Shown here in pieces: positions 23,775 through 33,288 of a stretch of DNA of 64,000 nucleotides; position 1 is the stretch's first letter; each line of letters starts with the position of its first letter. Source of the stretch: Janthinobacterium sp. SUN073 (GTDB lineage Bacteria; Pseudomonadota; Gammaproteobacteria; Burkholderiales; Burkholderiaceae_D); assembly GCF_030397665.1 (NCBI RefSeq), contig NZ_JAPUBT010000001.1, forward strand, positions 1,444,781-1,508,780, read 5' to 3'. The translations under genes and the position numbers were made by a program. Under the pieces are notes generated by a model. The model was not told where the DNA came from. It saw only the letters and a list, made by a program, of their open reading frames with translations, and did not search any database.

Positions 23775-26594
23775 ATGAAACCGATCAAATTGCTGGCCAT
23801 ACCCGCCCTGTTGCTGTCGCTGTACGGCGCCCCCCTGAACCTCGCCCACGCCGCCGGCGCAGCCGCCGCGACGGCCGTGCCAAATGTTGCCTACGAAAAA
23901 TACACGCTGCCGAATGGCCTCGACGTGATCCTCGTGGAAGACCATAAATTGCCCGTCACGGCCGTCAATGTCTGGTATCACGTGGGTCCGGCCAATGAAG
24001 CACCGGGCCTGACGGGCTTTGCGCACTTGTTCGAACACATGATGTTTGCCGCCACCAAGCACGTACCGCGCGGCATGGCCGACCAGTTGCTCGAAGGCGC
24101 GGGCGCCACCGATTCGAACGGCAGCACGGATTTCGACCGCACCAATTATTTCGACACGGTGCCGTCGAACCAGCTGGAACTGGCCCTGTGGGCCCATTCC
24201 GACCGCATGGGCTATCTGCTCGACGTGCTCGACCAGACGGCGCTGACGAACCAGCAGGACGTGGTGCGCAACGAACGCCGCCAGAGCGTGGAAAACGCCC
24301 CGTATGGCATCGTGCAGGAAGCCCTGTACCACCAGCTGTTCCCGAAGACCCACCCGTATTACGCCAGCGTCATCGGTTCGCATGCGGACATCCAGAACGC
24401 GAAGCTGGCCGACATCAAGGAATTCTTTACCAAATACTATGGTCCCAACAATGCCAGCCTGGTGATCGCCGGCGACATCGACAAGGCGAAAACCAAGCAA
24501 CTGGTCAACAAATACTTCGGCAGCTTCAAGAGCGGCCCCGCCGTAGCGAAACCCGATGTGGTGACGCCGCCCATCACGCAGGAACGCCGCATCGTGGTGC
24601 AGGACCGGGTCGAACTGCCGCGCGTCTTCATGGCCTGGCTGACGCCGTCCGCCTACGCAAAGGATGACGCGGAACTGTCGATGGCCGCGCACATCCTGGC
24701 CGGCGGCAAATCCAGCCGTTTATATAAATCGTTGGTGTACGACAAGCAGATCGCGCAGGACGTGGGCGCCAACCAGAGCTCGAACGCCCTCACTTCCGTG
24801 TTTAGCCTCGACGTGACGGCCCGCCCCGGCCACCAGCCCGAGGAAATCGAGCAAGCCATGCAGGCGGAGCTGGAGCAATTGCGCGCCCAGGGGCCCAGCG
24901 AGAAGGAAATCGAGCGGGCCCGCAACAGCATCGAAACAGCCATGCTGAGCCAGGTGGAAAAAGTGGGCGGCAACGCCAACATGATGAACCAGTACAACCA
25001 GTACCTGGGCGACCCCGGCTACCTGGGCAAGGATATCGAGCGCTACCGCCAGGTGACGGCGGCTGGCGTGCGGCGCGCCGTCGACACCTACCTGAAAAAC
25101 CAGGCGCGCGTGGTCGTGTATGGCGTGCCGGGCACGCCGGACCTGGGCCCGGAAGTGGCGACGCCAGCGCCGGGCAAGGTCAAGGCGGCACCAGGCACGG
25201 CCATCAATACGGACGAGCCGTGGCGTAACAAGGTGCCGGCCGCCGGTCCCGCGCCAAAGATTGTGCTGCCACAAGCGACGTCCTTCACCCTGAGCAATGG
25301 CTTGACCGTGATCCACAATTACAACCCGGCCGTGCCGCTGATTTCCAGCCAGCTGGTGGTGAAAAGCGGTTCGGGCGCCAATCCGCTGGCGCAGCCGGGC
25401 TTATCTAGCTTTACGGCGCAATTGCTGCAGGAAGGCACGGCCACGCGCAGCGCGCCGCAGATCGCCGACGACGTGGCGCAGCTCGGCGCCTTCCTGGGCA
25501 CGGGCTCCGGTGCGGACGCCTCGTTCGCCCAGCTGACGTCGCTGAAAACCACCTTCCCGCAAGCGCTCGACGTGCTGGCCGACGTGGTGCAGCACCCGCA
25601 ATTCCCGTCGGCCGAGGTGGAACGCCAGCGCGCCAGCCGCATCGGCGAACTGGCACAGCAGCGCGAAAACGCGGGGGCCGTGGCGGCCCGCGTGGAAGCG
25701 GCGGCCCTGTATGGCCCGCAACATCCATACGGCTTTATCCAGCTGGGTACGGAAGCGGCCCTGAAAGCCACCAGCCGCGCCGACCTGCAGGCGTTCTGGC
25801 AGCAGCATTACGTGCCCAACAATGCGGCCCTGATCGTCTCGGGCGACATCGCTGTCGCGGAATTGAAGGCGCTGGCCGAAGCCAGGTTCGGCAGCTGGAA
25901 AGCGGGCGCGGTGGCGCCTTCCGTGACGGCGGCGCCGGCCACGACAAAAGCAAAACTGATCCTGGTCGACAAGCCGGGCGCGCCGCAGACGGCCGTGCGC
26001 CTGTCGACCATCGCCGTGGCCCGCACGACGCCCGATTATGCGCCGCTGCAAGTCATGAATGCGGCGCTGGGCGGCTTGTTTACGAGTCGGCTGAGCAATA
26101 ATCTGCGCGAAGAAAAGGGCTACACGTATGGCGTGCGCTCGCAATTCCAGTACCGCAGCCAGCCGGGACCGTTCTCGATTGCCGCCGGCGTGCGCACGGA
26201 CGTGACGGGTCCTGCCGTGTCGGAAACCTTCAAGGAAATCCGCGCCATGATCGCCAAGCCGTTGACGGCCAGGGAATTGTCGAATGCGCGCAATTCGCAG
26301 GTGCTGTCGCTGCCGGGCCAGTTCGAGACGAATGCCAGCATCAGCGCCAGCATGGCCAACGTGTATATCTACGGCCTGGGCCTCGACTACTACGCGACCC
26401 TGCCGCAGCGCTTTGCGGGCGTGACGGACAAGCAGGTGCAACAGGTGGCGAAGAAATACCTGCAGCCGGAAAAGCTGATCGTCATCGGCGTGGGCGACAA
26501 GGCGAAGATCGCCCCGCAATTGTCGAAGCTGAAGCTGGCGCCCGTGGAATTGCGCGATGCCGAAGGTAACCTCAAGGAGGGTAACGCCAAGTAA
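23775..26594 (+). CDS. Periplasmic M16 zinc peptidase, double domain
   Basis: A 939-residue secreted protein: signal peptide of ~26 residues (LLLSLYGAPLNLAHA), then two M16 units. The first has the inverted zinc motif H84-L-F-E87-H88 with the third ligand at E167 (NERRQ), so it is catalytic; the second (~500-930) keeps the fold (SNGLTVIHN, GYTYGVRSQF) but no zinc motif. Such fused pitrilysin-type peptidases form a closed chamber that degrades short peptides in the periplasm. It is preceded by GGAAG at a proper distance from ATG 23775 and seems to be transcribed alone after the TraL/TraM-like pair. Confidence 0.95.
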   Translation: MKPIKLLAIPALLLSLYGAPLNLAHAAGAAAATAVPNVAYEKYTLPNGLDVILVEDHKLPVTAVNVWYHVGPANEAPGLTGFAHLFEHMMFAATKHVPRGMADQLLEGAGATDSNGSTDFDRTNYFDTVPSNQLELALWAHSDRMGYLLDVLDQTALTNQQDVVRNERRQSVENAPYGIVQEALYHQLFPKTHPYYASVIGSHADIQNAKLADIKEFFTKYYGPNNASLVIAGDIDKAKTKQLVNKYFGSFKSGPAVAKPDVVTPPITQERRIVVQDRVELPRVFMAWLTPSAYAKDDAELSMAAHILAGGKSSRLYKSLVYDKQIAQDVGANQSSNALTSVFSLDVTARPGHQPEEIEQAMQAELEQLRAQGPSEKEIERARNSIETAMLSQVEKVGGNANMMNQYNQYLGDPGYLGKDIERYRQVTAAGVRRAVDTYLKNQARVVVYGVPGTPDLGPEVATPAPGKVKAAPGTAINTDEPWRNKVPAAGPAPKIVLPQATSFTLSNGLTVIHNYNPAVPLISSQLVVKSGSGANPLAQPGLSSFTAQLLQEGTATRSAPQIADDVAQLGAFLGTGSGADASFAQLTSLKTTFPQALDVLADVVQHPQFPSAEVERQRASRIGELAQQRENAGAVAARVEAAALYGPQHPYGFIQLGTEAALKATSRADLQAFWQQHYVPNNAALIVSGDIAVAELKALAEARFGSWKAGAVAPSVTAAPATTKAKLILVDKPGAPQTAVRLSTIAVARTTPDYAPLQVMNAALGGLFTSRLSNNLREEKGYTYGVRSQFQYRSQPGPFSIAAGVRTDVTGPAVSETFKEIRAMIAKPLTARELSNARNSQVLSLPGQFETNASISASMANVYIYGLGLDYYATLPQRFAGVTDKQVQQVAKKYLQPEKLIVIGVGDKAKIAPQLSKLKLAPVELRDAEGNLKEGNAK

Positions 26595-26596
26595 GA

Positions 26597-26998
26597 CTAG
26601 CGGCGCTTGAACAGCGCCAGCTTGTCGATGAACGCCGCCACGGCCACACCGGCCGTGTAGGCGATCAAGTCGGCCCAGCCGAAGGTGGAACCGAGCACCA
26701 GGTGCCCCAGCGGATGCGCACGCAACTCGACGAGCCATGACGCCTGGACCAGCTGGCCGAATTCCACGGCAAAGCAAATCAGCAAAGACCACAATGCCAG
26801 CTGCCACGTGCGCATGCGCGTGGCGATGGCGCCCAGCGCAAAGACAATCATCATGGCCCACAGGGCGTCGCCCGGATATTTGCCGAGCGCGGCGGGAAGA
26901 AATTGGGGATAAGCGCGCGAGGCCAGGCCCAGCGCGATGACAGCCACGGTTGCGCCCACCTGCAGCAGGCGGCGGCGTTCAGGTTTTACCAGGAACAT
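26597..26998 (-). CDS. DUF2809-type small membrane protein
   Basis: A 133-residue inner-membrane protein with about four helices. The pattern GLASRAYPQFLPAALGKYPGDALWAMMIVF and the C-terminal LGSTFGWADLIAYTAGV is that of the DUF2809 family, whose role is unknown. The ATG at 26998 follows a weak GGA; an in-frame GTG at 27016 would add six residues. It sits between the convergent M16 peptidase and a LysR regulator and shows no sign of belonging to either transcript. The high hydrophobicity and conserved Pro/Gly residues suggest a small channel or sensor, but no evidence decides it. Confidence 0.8.
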   Translation of the reverse strand: MFLVKPERRRLLQVGATVAVIALGLASRAYPQFLPAALGKYPGDALWAMMIVFALGAIATRMRTWQLALWSLLICFAVEFGQLVQASWLVELRAHPLGHLVLGSTFGWADLIAYTAGVAVAAFIDKLALFKRR

Positions 26999-27087
26999 AT
27001 TTCCATTCAAAGACACAATTCGGGCCGAACCATTGCGGCCCGTCCGATATTGTACTGCGCGGCCGTGTCCGCCTGCAGCCTATCGCA

Positions 27088-27993
27088 TCAAGCCAGGTCG
27101 ACATGCTGCGCCAGGAAGTCGAGAAAAACGCGCACGCGCAGCGGCACATGGCCGCCTTGGCCCACAAACACGGCATGCACTTCCTCGCTGTCGCCGGGGT
27201 TGAACGCTTCCAGCACGGCCTGCAAGCACCCGGCCGCGAGATCGGCGCGCACCTGGAAGGCGGCCAGGCGCGCCAGTCCCAGTCCCGCCAGCGCCAGTTG
27301 CCGCAAGGCTTCGCCATCGCTGGCCTGCGCATTGCCGGTAACCGGCACGACCAGGTCGCCCTCGGGCAGGCGCAGCGGCCAGCCCGAGCGGGCGCGCGCG
27401 TAATTGGCGTCGAGCAGATTGTGCGACGCCAGGTCGGCAGGCAACAGCGGCGTGCCGCGCCGCGCCAGGTAGGATGGCGACGCCACGATCACCATGCGCG
27501 TCTGACCCAGCTTGCGCGCCAGCAGGCTGGAACTTTTCAGGGAGCCTGCCCGCACGGCCACGTCCGTGCGTTGTTCGAGGATATCGACGACTACATCCGT
27601 GAGCACGATGTCGAGCGTCACCTCGGGGTAGCGTTCAAGAAACAGCGGCGCCAGCGGCAGCAAAAAATGCTGGCCGAACGGCACGTTCGCATTCACCCTG
27701 ATCTTGCCACGCGGCACATCCTGCGCGCCCGCGCAGCGCTCGGCCTCGTCCAGCGCCGCCAGCACCTGTGTTCCCCGTTCATACAGGCCGCAGCCTTCGG
27801 CCGTCAGCTGCAGCTGGCGCGTGGAGCGGTTCAGCAGGCGCGCGCCCAGACGCTCTTCCAGCCGGGACACGAGCTTGCTGACGGCCGACGGCGTCATGCC
27901 GCAGGCGCGCGCGGCGGCGGAAAAGCCGCCCAGTTCGACCACGCGCACAAACACTTCCAACTCACCGGAACGGTTCACTTCCAGTCTGGCCAT
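27088..27993 (-). CDS. LysR family transcriptional regulator
   Basis: A 301-residue LTTR. Residues 1-60 form the winged helix (LEVFVRVVELGGFSAAARACGMTPSAVSKLVSRLEERLGARLLNRSTRQ), then a periplasmic-binding-like effector domain to ~295. Length and layout fit the AaeR/DsdC-like 'RS-TR-LTEAG' subgroup that usually regulates an adjacent divergent gene. It is divergent from the SGNH hydrolase gene (28078), which makes that gene a likely target. The intergenic stretch of about 85 bases is AT-rich and would hold both promoters. The effector is unknown. Confidence 0.93.
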   Translation of the reverse strand: MARLEVNRSGELEVFVRVVELGGFSAAARACGMTPSAVSKLVSRLEERLGARLLNRSTRQLQLTAEGCGLYERGTQVLAALDEAERCAGAQDVPRGKIRVNANVPFGQHFLLPLAPLFLERYPEVTLDIVLTDVVVDILEQRTDVAVRAGSLKSSSLLARKLGQTRMVIVASPSYLARRGTPLLPADLASHNLLDANYARARSGWPLRLPEGDLVVPVTGNAQASDGEALRQLALAGLGLARLAAFQVRADLAAGCLQAVLEAFNPGDSEEVHAVFVGQGGHVPLRVRVFLDFLAQHVDLA

Positions 27994-28077
27994 TGTGAAT
28001 TCAACTCATAAATGTTCTTCGATAGGATAGTCTAGTGCATAAATGGCTTTGCTTTCATCATGCGCACATTCCCCTTG

Positions 28078-29388
28078 ATGAAACGAGCCGCCATGCAACG
28101 ATACTCCCTCCTCCCCGCCGCCCTGCTGAGCTTGGCACTGGGCGCCAGCCCTGTCCAGGCCGCCAACGCCGATACCAGCTGGCTGGCCAGCTGGACAGCC
28201 AGCCCGCAAGCCGTGTGGGGCAGCGACTTCCTGTTCCCCAGCAATGTGCCCGCCGTGCTGCAAGCGCAGACCGTGCGCCAGGTGGCGCGCCTCAGCGTGG
28301 GCGGCCCGCGCGTGCGCATCGTGCTGTCGAACGCCTACGGCAAGGTGCCGCTGCGCATCGGCGCGGCCACCGTGGCGCTGGCCGCTTCCGGTTCGGCCAT
28401 CGACGCCGCCAGCCTGCGCACGCTCACGTTTTCCGGCCAGCCCTCGGCCAGCGTGGCGCCGGGCGCGCCGCTCGTCAGCGACCCCGTCGAGCTGTCCGTG
28501 CCGGACCTGGCGCGGCTGACGGTGAGCCTTCACCTGCCGCAGGCCAGTCCCGTCTCCACGTTTCACTGGGATGGCCGCGAGACGGCGTGGATCGCGCCGC
28601 AGGATCAGACCCGCGCCATCCGCATCGATGACGCACCCGGCGTGCAGACCACCACGGCGCGCCTTTTACTGAGCGCCATCGAGGTGGAGGCGGCACCGGG
28701 GGCGCAAGCCGTGGCCATCCTCGGCGACTCGATCACCGACGGCGCCAGCGCCAGCCTGGGGATCGATGCACGCTGGCCCGACTTTCTGGCCCGGCGCCTG
28801 GCGCCGCACGGCGTGGCCGTGATCAATGCGGGCATTTCCGGAGGGCGGCTATTGTCCGACGGCATGGGCGAGAACGCCCTGGCGCGTTTCGGGCGCGACG
28901 TGCTGGCGCAGCCGGGCGTGCGCACGGTCGTCGTCTTGTTGGGGATCAATGACATCAGCTGGCCCGGCACGGCGTTCGCGCCACGGGCACCAAGGCCGAC
29001 CCTGGAGGAGTTGACGGCCGGCTACGCCCGGCTGGTCGCCCAGGCCCGCCGCCGCGGCGTGCGCGTGCTCGGCGCCACCCTGACGCCGTTCGCAGGCGCC
29101 CTGCCCGGCACGCCCCTGGACGACTATTATCAGCCTGATAAAGATGCGCTGCGCCAGCAACTGAACGCGTGGATACGCGCCAGCGGCACGTTCGACGCCG
29201 TGCTCGACTTCGATGCATGGGCGCGCGACCCCGCGCACCCGCAGCGCCTGCTGCCCGCCTACGACTCGGGCGACCATTTGCACCCGGGTGACGCAGGCAA
29301 CCGGGCGCTGGCGGAAGGGATAGACCTGCCGCTACTGTTCAATAAAAATCAGTCGCCCAGGCCTGCATACAGCGCCGTGCTCAGGTAG
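28078..29388 (+). CDS. Secreted SGNH/GDSL hydrolase
   Basis: A 436-residue protein with a signal peptide (Lys-Arg start, hydrophobic core, ASPVQA cleavage). The catalytic blocks of the SGNH family are in order: GDSITDG (~221-227), Gly near ISGGRL, GINDIS (~295) and the C-terminal D-x-x-H in [13 protein letters not shown] (~400). A β-sandwich-like N-terminal half (~45-210) precedes the hydrolase. Similar two-part proteins are carbohydrate or acyl esterases. It is divergent from a LysR regulator. The start is uncertain among ATG 28060, 28078 and 28093. The 3' end overlaps the convergent cysteine synthase gene by about 40 bases. Confidence 0.88.
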   Translation: MKRAAMQRYSLLPAALLSLALGASPVQAANADTSWLASWTASPQAVWGSDFLFPSNVPAVLQAQTVRQVARLSVGGPRVRIVLSNAYGKVPLRIGAATVALAASGSAIDAASLRTLTFSGQPSASVAPGAPLVSDPVELSVPDLARLTVSLHLPQASPVSTFHWDGRETAWIAPQDQTRAIRIDDAPGVQTTTARLLLSAIEVEAAPGAQAVAILGDSITDGASASLGIDARWPDFLARRLAPHGVAVINAGISGGRLLSDGMGENALARFGRDVLAQPGVRTVVVLLGINDISWPGTAFAPRAPRPTLEELTAGYARLVAQARRRGVRVLGATLTPFAGALPGTPLDDYYQPDKDALRQQLNAWIRASGTFDAVLDFDAWARDPAHPQRLLPAYDSGDHLHPGDAGNRALAEGIDLPLLFNKNQSPRPAYSAVLR

Positions 29389-30281
29389 CGCTCGCCAAAC
29401 GACGGGATGATGGTGACGATGGTCTTGCCCGCGTTTTCCGGACGGCGTGCCACCTGCAGGGATGCCCACAGGGCGGCGCCCGACGAGATGCCGACCAATA
29501 AACCTTCATCGCTGGCGGCCAGACGCGCCGTGGCGAACGCATCGTCGTTCTTGACGCAGATGATTTCATCGTAGATGGCCGTGTTCAAAATCTGCGGCAC
29601 GAAACCGGCGCCGATGCCCTGGATCGGGTGCGGCCCCTTGGTGCCTTTCGACAGCATCGGCGACGCTTCCGGTTCCACGGCAATCACTTGCAGACCGGGC
29701 TTGCGTTCCTTCAGCACTTCGCCGATGCCGGTAATCGTGCCGCCCGTGCCCACGCCGGCCACGACGATATCGACTTGCCCATCCGTATCGCGCCAGATTT
29801 CCTCGGCCGTCGTGGCGCGGTGGATGGCGGGATTGGCGGGATTGTTGAATTGCTGCAGCATCAGGTAGCGCGGCTCGGCCGCCACCATTTCCTCGGCCTT
29901 GCGGATGGCGCCCAGCATGCCTTCGCTGCCGGGCGTGAGCACCAGCTCGGCGCCGTAGGCGCGCAGCAGGATGCGCCGTTCGCGGCTCATGGTGTCGGGC
30001 ATGACGAGGGTGCAACGGTAGCCGCGCGCGGCGCAGACCATGGCCAGCGCGATGCCCGTGTTGCCACTGGTAGGCTCGACGATGACGGTATCGGCATGGA
30101 TCTTGCCAGCGGCTTCGGCCGCAACGATCATGGACAGGCCGATGCGGTCCTTGACGCTGTGCGCGGGATTGTAGAATTCGAGTTTGGCCAGAATGGTGGC
30201 CACACTGCCGGCGGCGATGCGGTTGATGCGCACCAGGGGGGTGTTGCCGATCAGTTCAGTGACGTCGTTGGCGATGTTCAT
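29349..30281 (-). CDS. cysK: Cysteine synthase A
   Basis: A 310-residue PLP enzyme of the O-acetylserine sulfhydrylase family. The Schiff-base lysine is in the block [11 protein letters not shown] (~37-47), the substrate loop is [12 protein letters not shown] (~69-80), and the phosphate-binding [14 protein letters not shown] (~176-189) and SSGAALWA motifs are intact. The C-terminal [14 protein letters not shown] block is typical for CysK rather than CysM. The enzyme forms cysteine from O-acetylserine and sulfide. ATG 30281 follows GGAG. No other cys genes are adjacent; it overlaps the SGNH hydrolase at the 3' end. Confidence 0.95.
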   Translation of the reverse strand: MNIANDVTELIGNTPLVRINRIAAGSVATILAKLEFYNPAHSVKDRIGLSMIVAAEAAGKIHADTVIVEPTSGNTGIALAMVCAARGYRCTLVMPDTMSRERRILLRAYGAELVLTPGSEGMLGAIRKAEEMVAAEPRYLMLQQFNNPANPAIHRATTAEEIWRDTDGQVDIVVAGVGTGGTITGIGEVLKERKPGLQVIAVEPEASPMLSKGTKGPHPIQGIGAGFVPQILNTAIYDEIICVKNDDAFATARLAASDEGLLVGISSGAALWASLQVARRPENAGKTIVTIIPSFGERYLSTALYAGLGD

Positions 30282-30365
30282 GGAAGGAATCTCCGCTATT
30301 TCAAGAATCCCCAGTCTACCGCTTTTAGCGGCAGCGCGAGCATGCGCCGCCGCCAAACGGAACAA

Positions 30366-30830
30366 TTACTTAACGTCCAGCAATTCCACGTCGAAGATCA
30401 GTGCCGAGTTCGGCGGAATGTCGCCATTGCCGGCGCCGCGCGGACCGTAGGCCAGTTCGCCTGGAATGATCAGGGTGCGCTTGCCGCCCACTTTCATGCC
30501 GGCCACGCCCTGGTCCCAACCCTTGATGACCATGCCCTTGCCGAGCGGGAAGTCAAACGGGCCACGGCCCACGGAGCTGTCGAACTTCTTGCCGCGCGAA
30601 TCTTTCGCCAGGGGACGGTACAGCCAGCCCGTGTAGTGCACGGTGACGTTATTGCCGGCGGACGCTTCCTTGCCGGTGCCGACCTTGTTGTCGATCACGA
30701 TCAGTTTATCGGCGACAGGGCCGGGGCTCAGCGAGACGGCGGAGGCGGGAACAGGCGCTGGCGCCTGTGCCTGCGCCAGCGACGCGGCGACGGAGCAGAT
30801 CAGGGCAAACAAAACGGAGCTACGCGTCAT
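30366..30830 (-). CDS. FKBP-type peptidyl-prolyl isomerase, exported
   Basis: A 154-residue protein: signal peptide (~1-22, ending AQAQA), linker, and one FKBP domain (~45-154) with [58 protein letters not shown] and [14 protein letters not shown]. All the ring residues of the active pocket (Y, F, D, W, Y, F) are in place. It would act in the periplasm folding exported proteins. ATG 30830 is used for the signal peptide; longer frames upstream would lack one. It lies between tcdA (ending upstream) and cysK in a minus-strand row, with a 164-base gap suggesting its own promoter. Confidence 0.93.
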   Translation of the reverse strand: MTRSSVLFALICSVAASLAQAQAPAPVPASAVSLSPGPVADKLIVIDNKVGTGKEASAGNNVTVHYTGWLYRPLAKDSRGKKFDSSVGRGPFDFPLGKGMVIKGWDQGVAGMKVGGKRTLIIPGELAYGPRGAGNGDIPPNSALIFDVELLDVK

Positions 30831-30994
30831 GATGGTTTCTTTCAGTGAGTTTCGGTGAGATCCCTGCAGTCCAGATAGCGCAGGGACAACAATAATAGCA
30901 AACCGCTGCCCGAAGTTGAAAACCCTGTCACAAGACTTACACTTTGCACGCCCGCTGTCGGCGCGCAAGAAGAACTGGCGCTGCCGGCATGGAC

Positions 30995-31840
30995 TTAGAC
31001 AAGGTCCGGCAAGGCTGAGGCACCAGGCTGGCGCAAGCTTTTCAGCGCATGGGCGGCCGCCACCATGCCGAAGCTGGCCGTCACCACCACGCTGGAACCG
31101 AAGCCGGCGCAATTGAGGCCCGTGACGCCGGCGGGCGCGCTGCCATCGATGGCGCATGCTTCGGCGCTCTCGGGGGTGCTCAGCGGCTCCATGGAAAACA
31201 CGGCGTCGACATTGAATTTGTTTTTCACGCCACGGGGGAAACCATATTCGGTGCGCAACAGTTTGCGTACGCGCTTGAGCAGCGGCTCCTGCTCCGTTTT
31301 CGACAGGTCGCGCACGGCGATCAGGGTCGGGTCCGTCTGCCCGCCCGCGCTGCCGATGGTCAGCATGGGGACATTGCGCGCGCGGCAATACGCGATCACG
31401 GCCGCCTTCGCCTTGGCATTGTCGATGGCGTCGACCAGGTAGTCGAAATGGCGCCCGCCCAGCAACTGCTCCAGGTTATCGGGGGCAATAAAATCCTCGA
31501 TCTGCGTCACCTGGCACAAGGGGTTGATCAGCTCGATGCGTTCGGCCAGGGCCGTGATCTTGGCCTTGCCGATGGTGTCGCTCATGGCCTGGATCTGGCG
31601 ATTGATGTTCGATTCGGCAACATTGTCGAGGTCGATCAGGGTCAGACGGCCGATGGCGCTGCGCGCCAGCGCTTCGACGATCCAGGAACCGACGCCGCCC
31701 ACACCGATCACACACACATGGGCGGCGCGGAAGCGTGCCAACGCGGGGGCGCCGTACAGGCGGGCAATGCCGCCGAAACGCCGTTCAAAATCGATCTCGG
31801 TCAAGTCCATGGAAATTAGTTCATTGGTGGAGGTATGCAT
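30995..31840 (-). CDS. tcdA: tRNA threonylcarbamoyladenosine dehydratase
   Basis: A 281-residue E1-like enzyme. N-terminal [13 protein letters not shown], the nucleotide loop [37 protein letters not shown] and [15 protein letters not shown] are the standard signatures of TcdA/CsdL. The enzyme uses ATP to cyclise the t6A modification at position 37 of ANN-decoding tRNAs. A second in-frame ATG (31810) would give a slightly shorter protein; the first is retained. It is divergent from the hemerythrin-PdxH gene, 112 bases away. The tRNA-modification partner tsaC is also in this window but not adjacent. Confidence 0.95.
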   Translation of the reverse strand: MHTSTNELISMDLTEIDFERRFGGIARLYGAPALARFRAAHVCVIGVGGVGSWIVEALARSAIGRLTLIDLDNVAESNINRQIQAMSDTIGKAKITALAERIELINPLCQVTQIEDFIAPDNLEQLLGGRHFDYLVDAIDNAKAKAAVIAYCRARNVPMLTIGSAGGQTDPTLIAVRDLSKTEQEPLLKRVRKLLRTEYGFPRGVKNKFNVDAVFSMEPLSTPESAEACAIDGSAPAGVTGLNCAGFGSSVVVTASFGMVAAAHALKSLRQPGASALPDLV

Positions 31841-31952
31841 GGCGCCATTTTAACGGACACTGCGCTGGCAGATATTCTAAAATAGCCGAATTGACACAGC
31901 GACAAGCCGCATTGTCGCCGCGCCCCCACACCGCCCACCTCGAGAACTCGCC

Positions 31953-33161
31953 ATGACCTCTCCCCTGTTCGACTCCGTTCCCGGCTTTGACCAGCCCATC
32001 GCCGTGCTCAAGCATTGCCACGACAAGATCCGCAAGCAGCTGACGACCCTGCAAAATCTGCTGGGCCACCTGGGACAGAACGGCAACACGCCGGAAGCGC
32101 AGCAGGCGGCCAAGGCAGTGTTGCAATACTTCAATAAAGCTGCCCATCTGCACCATGATGATGAAGAGCAAGACCTGATGCCCATGCTGCAGGCGACGGC
32201 CACGGGCGAGGACGCGGCCCTGCTGGCCACTCTGGTGCCGGAAATCCTGGCCGACCACCAGCGCATGGACCAGGCCTGGCTGACCCTGCGCCCGGAACTG
32301 GACGCCATTGCCGCCGGCACGGACTCGCAGCTGTCGCACGATGGCGTGCGCGACTATGTCGCCGCCTACCAGGCCCACATGGCCAAGGAAGAAGGGCAAC
32401 TGGCGCCCATGGCCAAGCGCCTGTTCAGCGCGCAGCAGATGGAGCAACTGGGCACGGCCATGCAGCGCCGCCGCGGCATCGCGCCCGATGCGCCGGAAGC
32501 TCCCGCAGTGCCGGACGCGGCCGCCGTGCTGGCAGCCATGCGCACCGATTACGTGCAATCGAGCCTGAGCGAGACGGATGTGCTGGCCGATCCCATCGCC
32601 ATGTTCCAGAAATGGTTTACCGAAGCCGTCAAGGCCCAGGTGATGGAGCCGAACGCGATGGACTTGTCCACCGTCAGTCCCGACGGCAAGCCCAGCTCGC
32701 GCATCGTGCTGATCAAGCAGTTCGACGAGCGCGGCTTTACCTGGTACACGAATTACCACAGCGACAAGGGCCAGCAACTGGAACACAACCCGCACGCCGC
32801 CCTGTTGTTCTTCTGGCGCGAGCTGGAACGGCAAGTGCGCATCGAAGGCACGGTGGTGAAAACCACGGCGGCCGAGAGCGACGAGTATTTCAATATGCGC
32901 CCCCTGCAAAGCCGCTTGTCGGCGATTGCCTCGCAGCAAAGCGCCCCCATCGACAGCCGGGCCACACTGGAAAGCCATTATGAGGCCGTGGCCGCCACTT
33001 TCGGCGACGCCCAGCCGCCGCGCCCGGCCCACTGGGGCGGCTACTGCTTGCAGCCGGAGCGTATCGAATTCTGGCAGGGACGCCGTTCGCGCTTCCACGA
33101 CCGCATCGTATTTACGCGCGGTGCCGACGGGCAATGGAGCATGCAACGCTTGCAACCCTGA
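31953..33161 (+). CDS. Hemerythrin-like domain fused to PNP/PMP oxidase (PdxH)
   Basis: A 402-residue single open frame with two domains. Residues ~15-160 form a hemerythrin-like helical bundle with candidate di-iron ligands H21/H23, H67/H68, E71/E72, H102, H142 and E146/E147. Residues ~188-402 form a complete PdxH: LSETDVLADPIAMFQKWF, SSRIVLIKQFDERGFTWYTNYHSDKGQQL, LFFWRELERQVRIEGTV, SRLSAIASQQS and the C-terminal WGGY..IEFWQGRRSRFHDR. PdxH makes pyridoxal 5'-phosphate using O2 and FMN. A linker rich in Pro/Ala (176-190) joins them; an internal ATG (M196) could also start PdxH alone. Fusion to an oxygen- or iron-sensing domain is unusual, since PdxH normally stands alone at ~215 residues. 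Confidence 0.9.
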   Translation: MTSPLFDSVPGFDQPIAVLKHCHDKIRKQLTTLQNLLGHLGQNGNTPEAQQAAKAVLQYFNKAAHLHHDDEEQDLMPMLQATATGEDAALLATLVPEILADHQRMDQAWLTLRPELDAIAAGTDSQLSHDGVRDYVAAYQAHMAKEEGQLAPMAKRLFSAQQMEQLGTAMQRRRGIAPDAPEAPAVPDAAAVLAAMRTDYVQSSLSETDVLADPIAMFQKWFTEAVKAQVMEPNAMDLSTVSPDGKPSSRIVLIKQFDERGFTWYTNYHSDKGQQLEHNPHAALLFFWRELERQVRIEGTVVKTTAAESDEYFNMRPLQSRLSAIASQQSAPIDSRATLESHYEAVAATFGDAQPPRPAHWGGYCLQPERIEFWQGRRSRFHDRIVFTRGADGQWSMQRLQP

Positions 33162-33288
33162 GCAAGCTGGTCAAGGCGGCGCAAAGCAAGCTGGTCAATA
33201 TAGGTGTAGGCTATGAGGGTAGAAGTTACTAAATGACATTGTTTCTCAATTTGCGGCTGCCACGGCGGCGGCTGCATTGGAGGCCATT

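Noticed and set aside
31953..33161. Treating the hemerythrin and PdxH parts as two genes.
   Set aside because: There is no stop between them and the linker codons show no sign of frameshift; an internal ATG could still give a second product.
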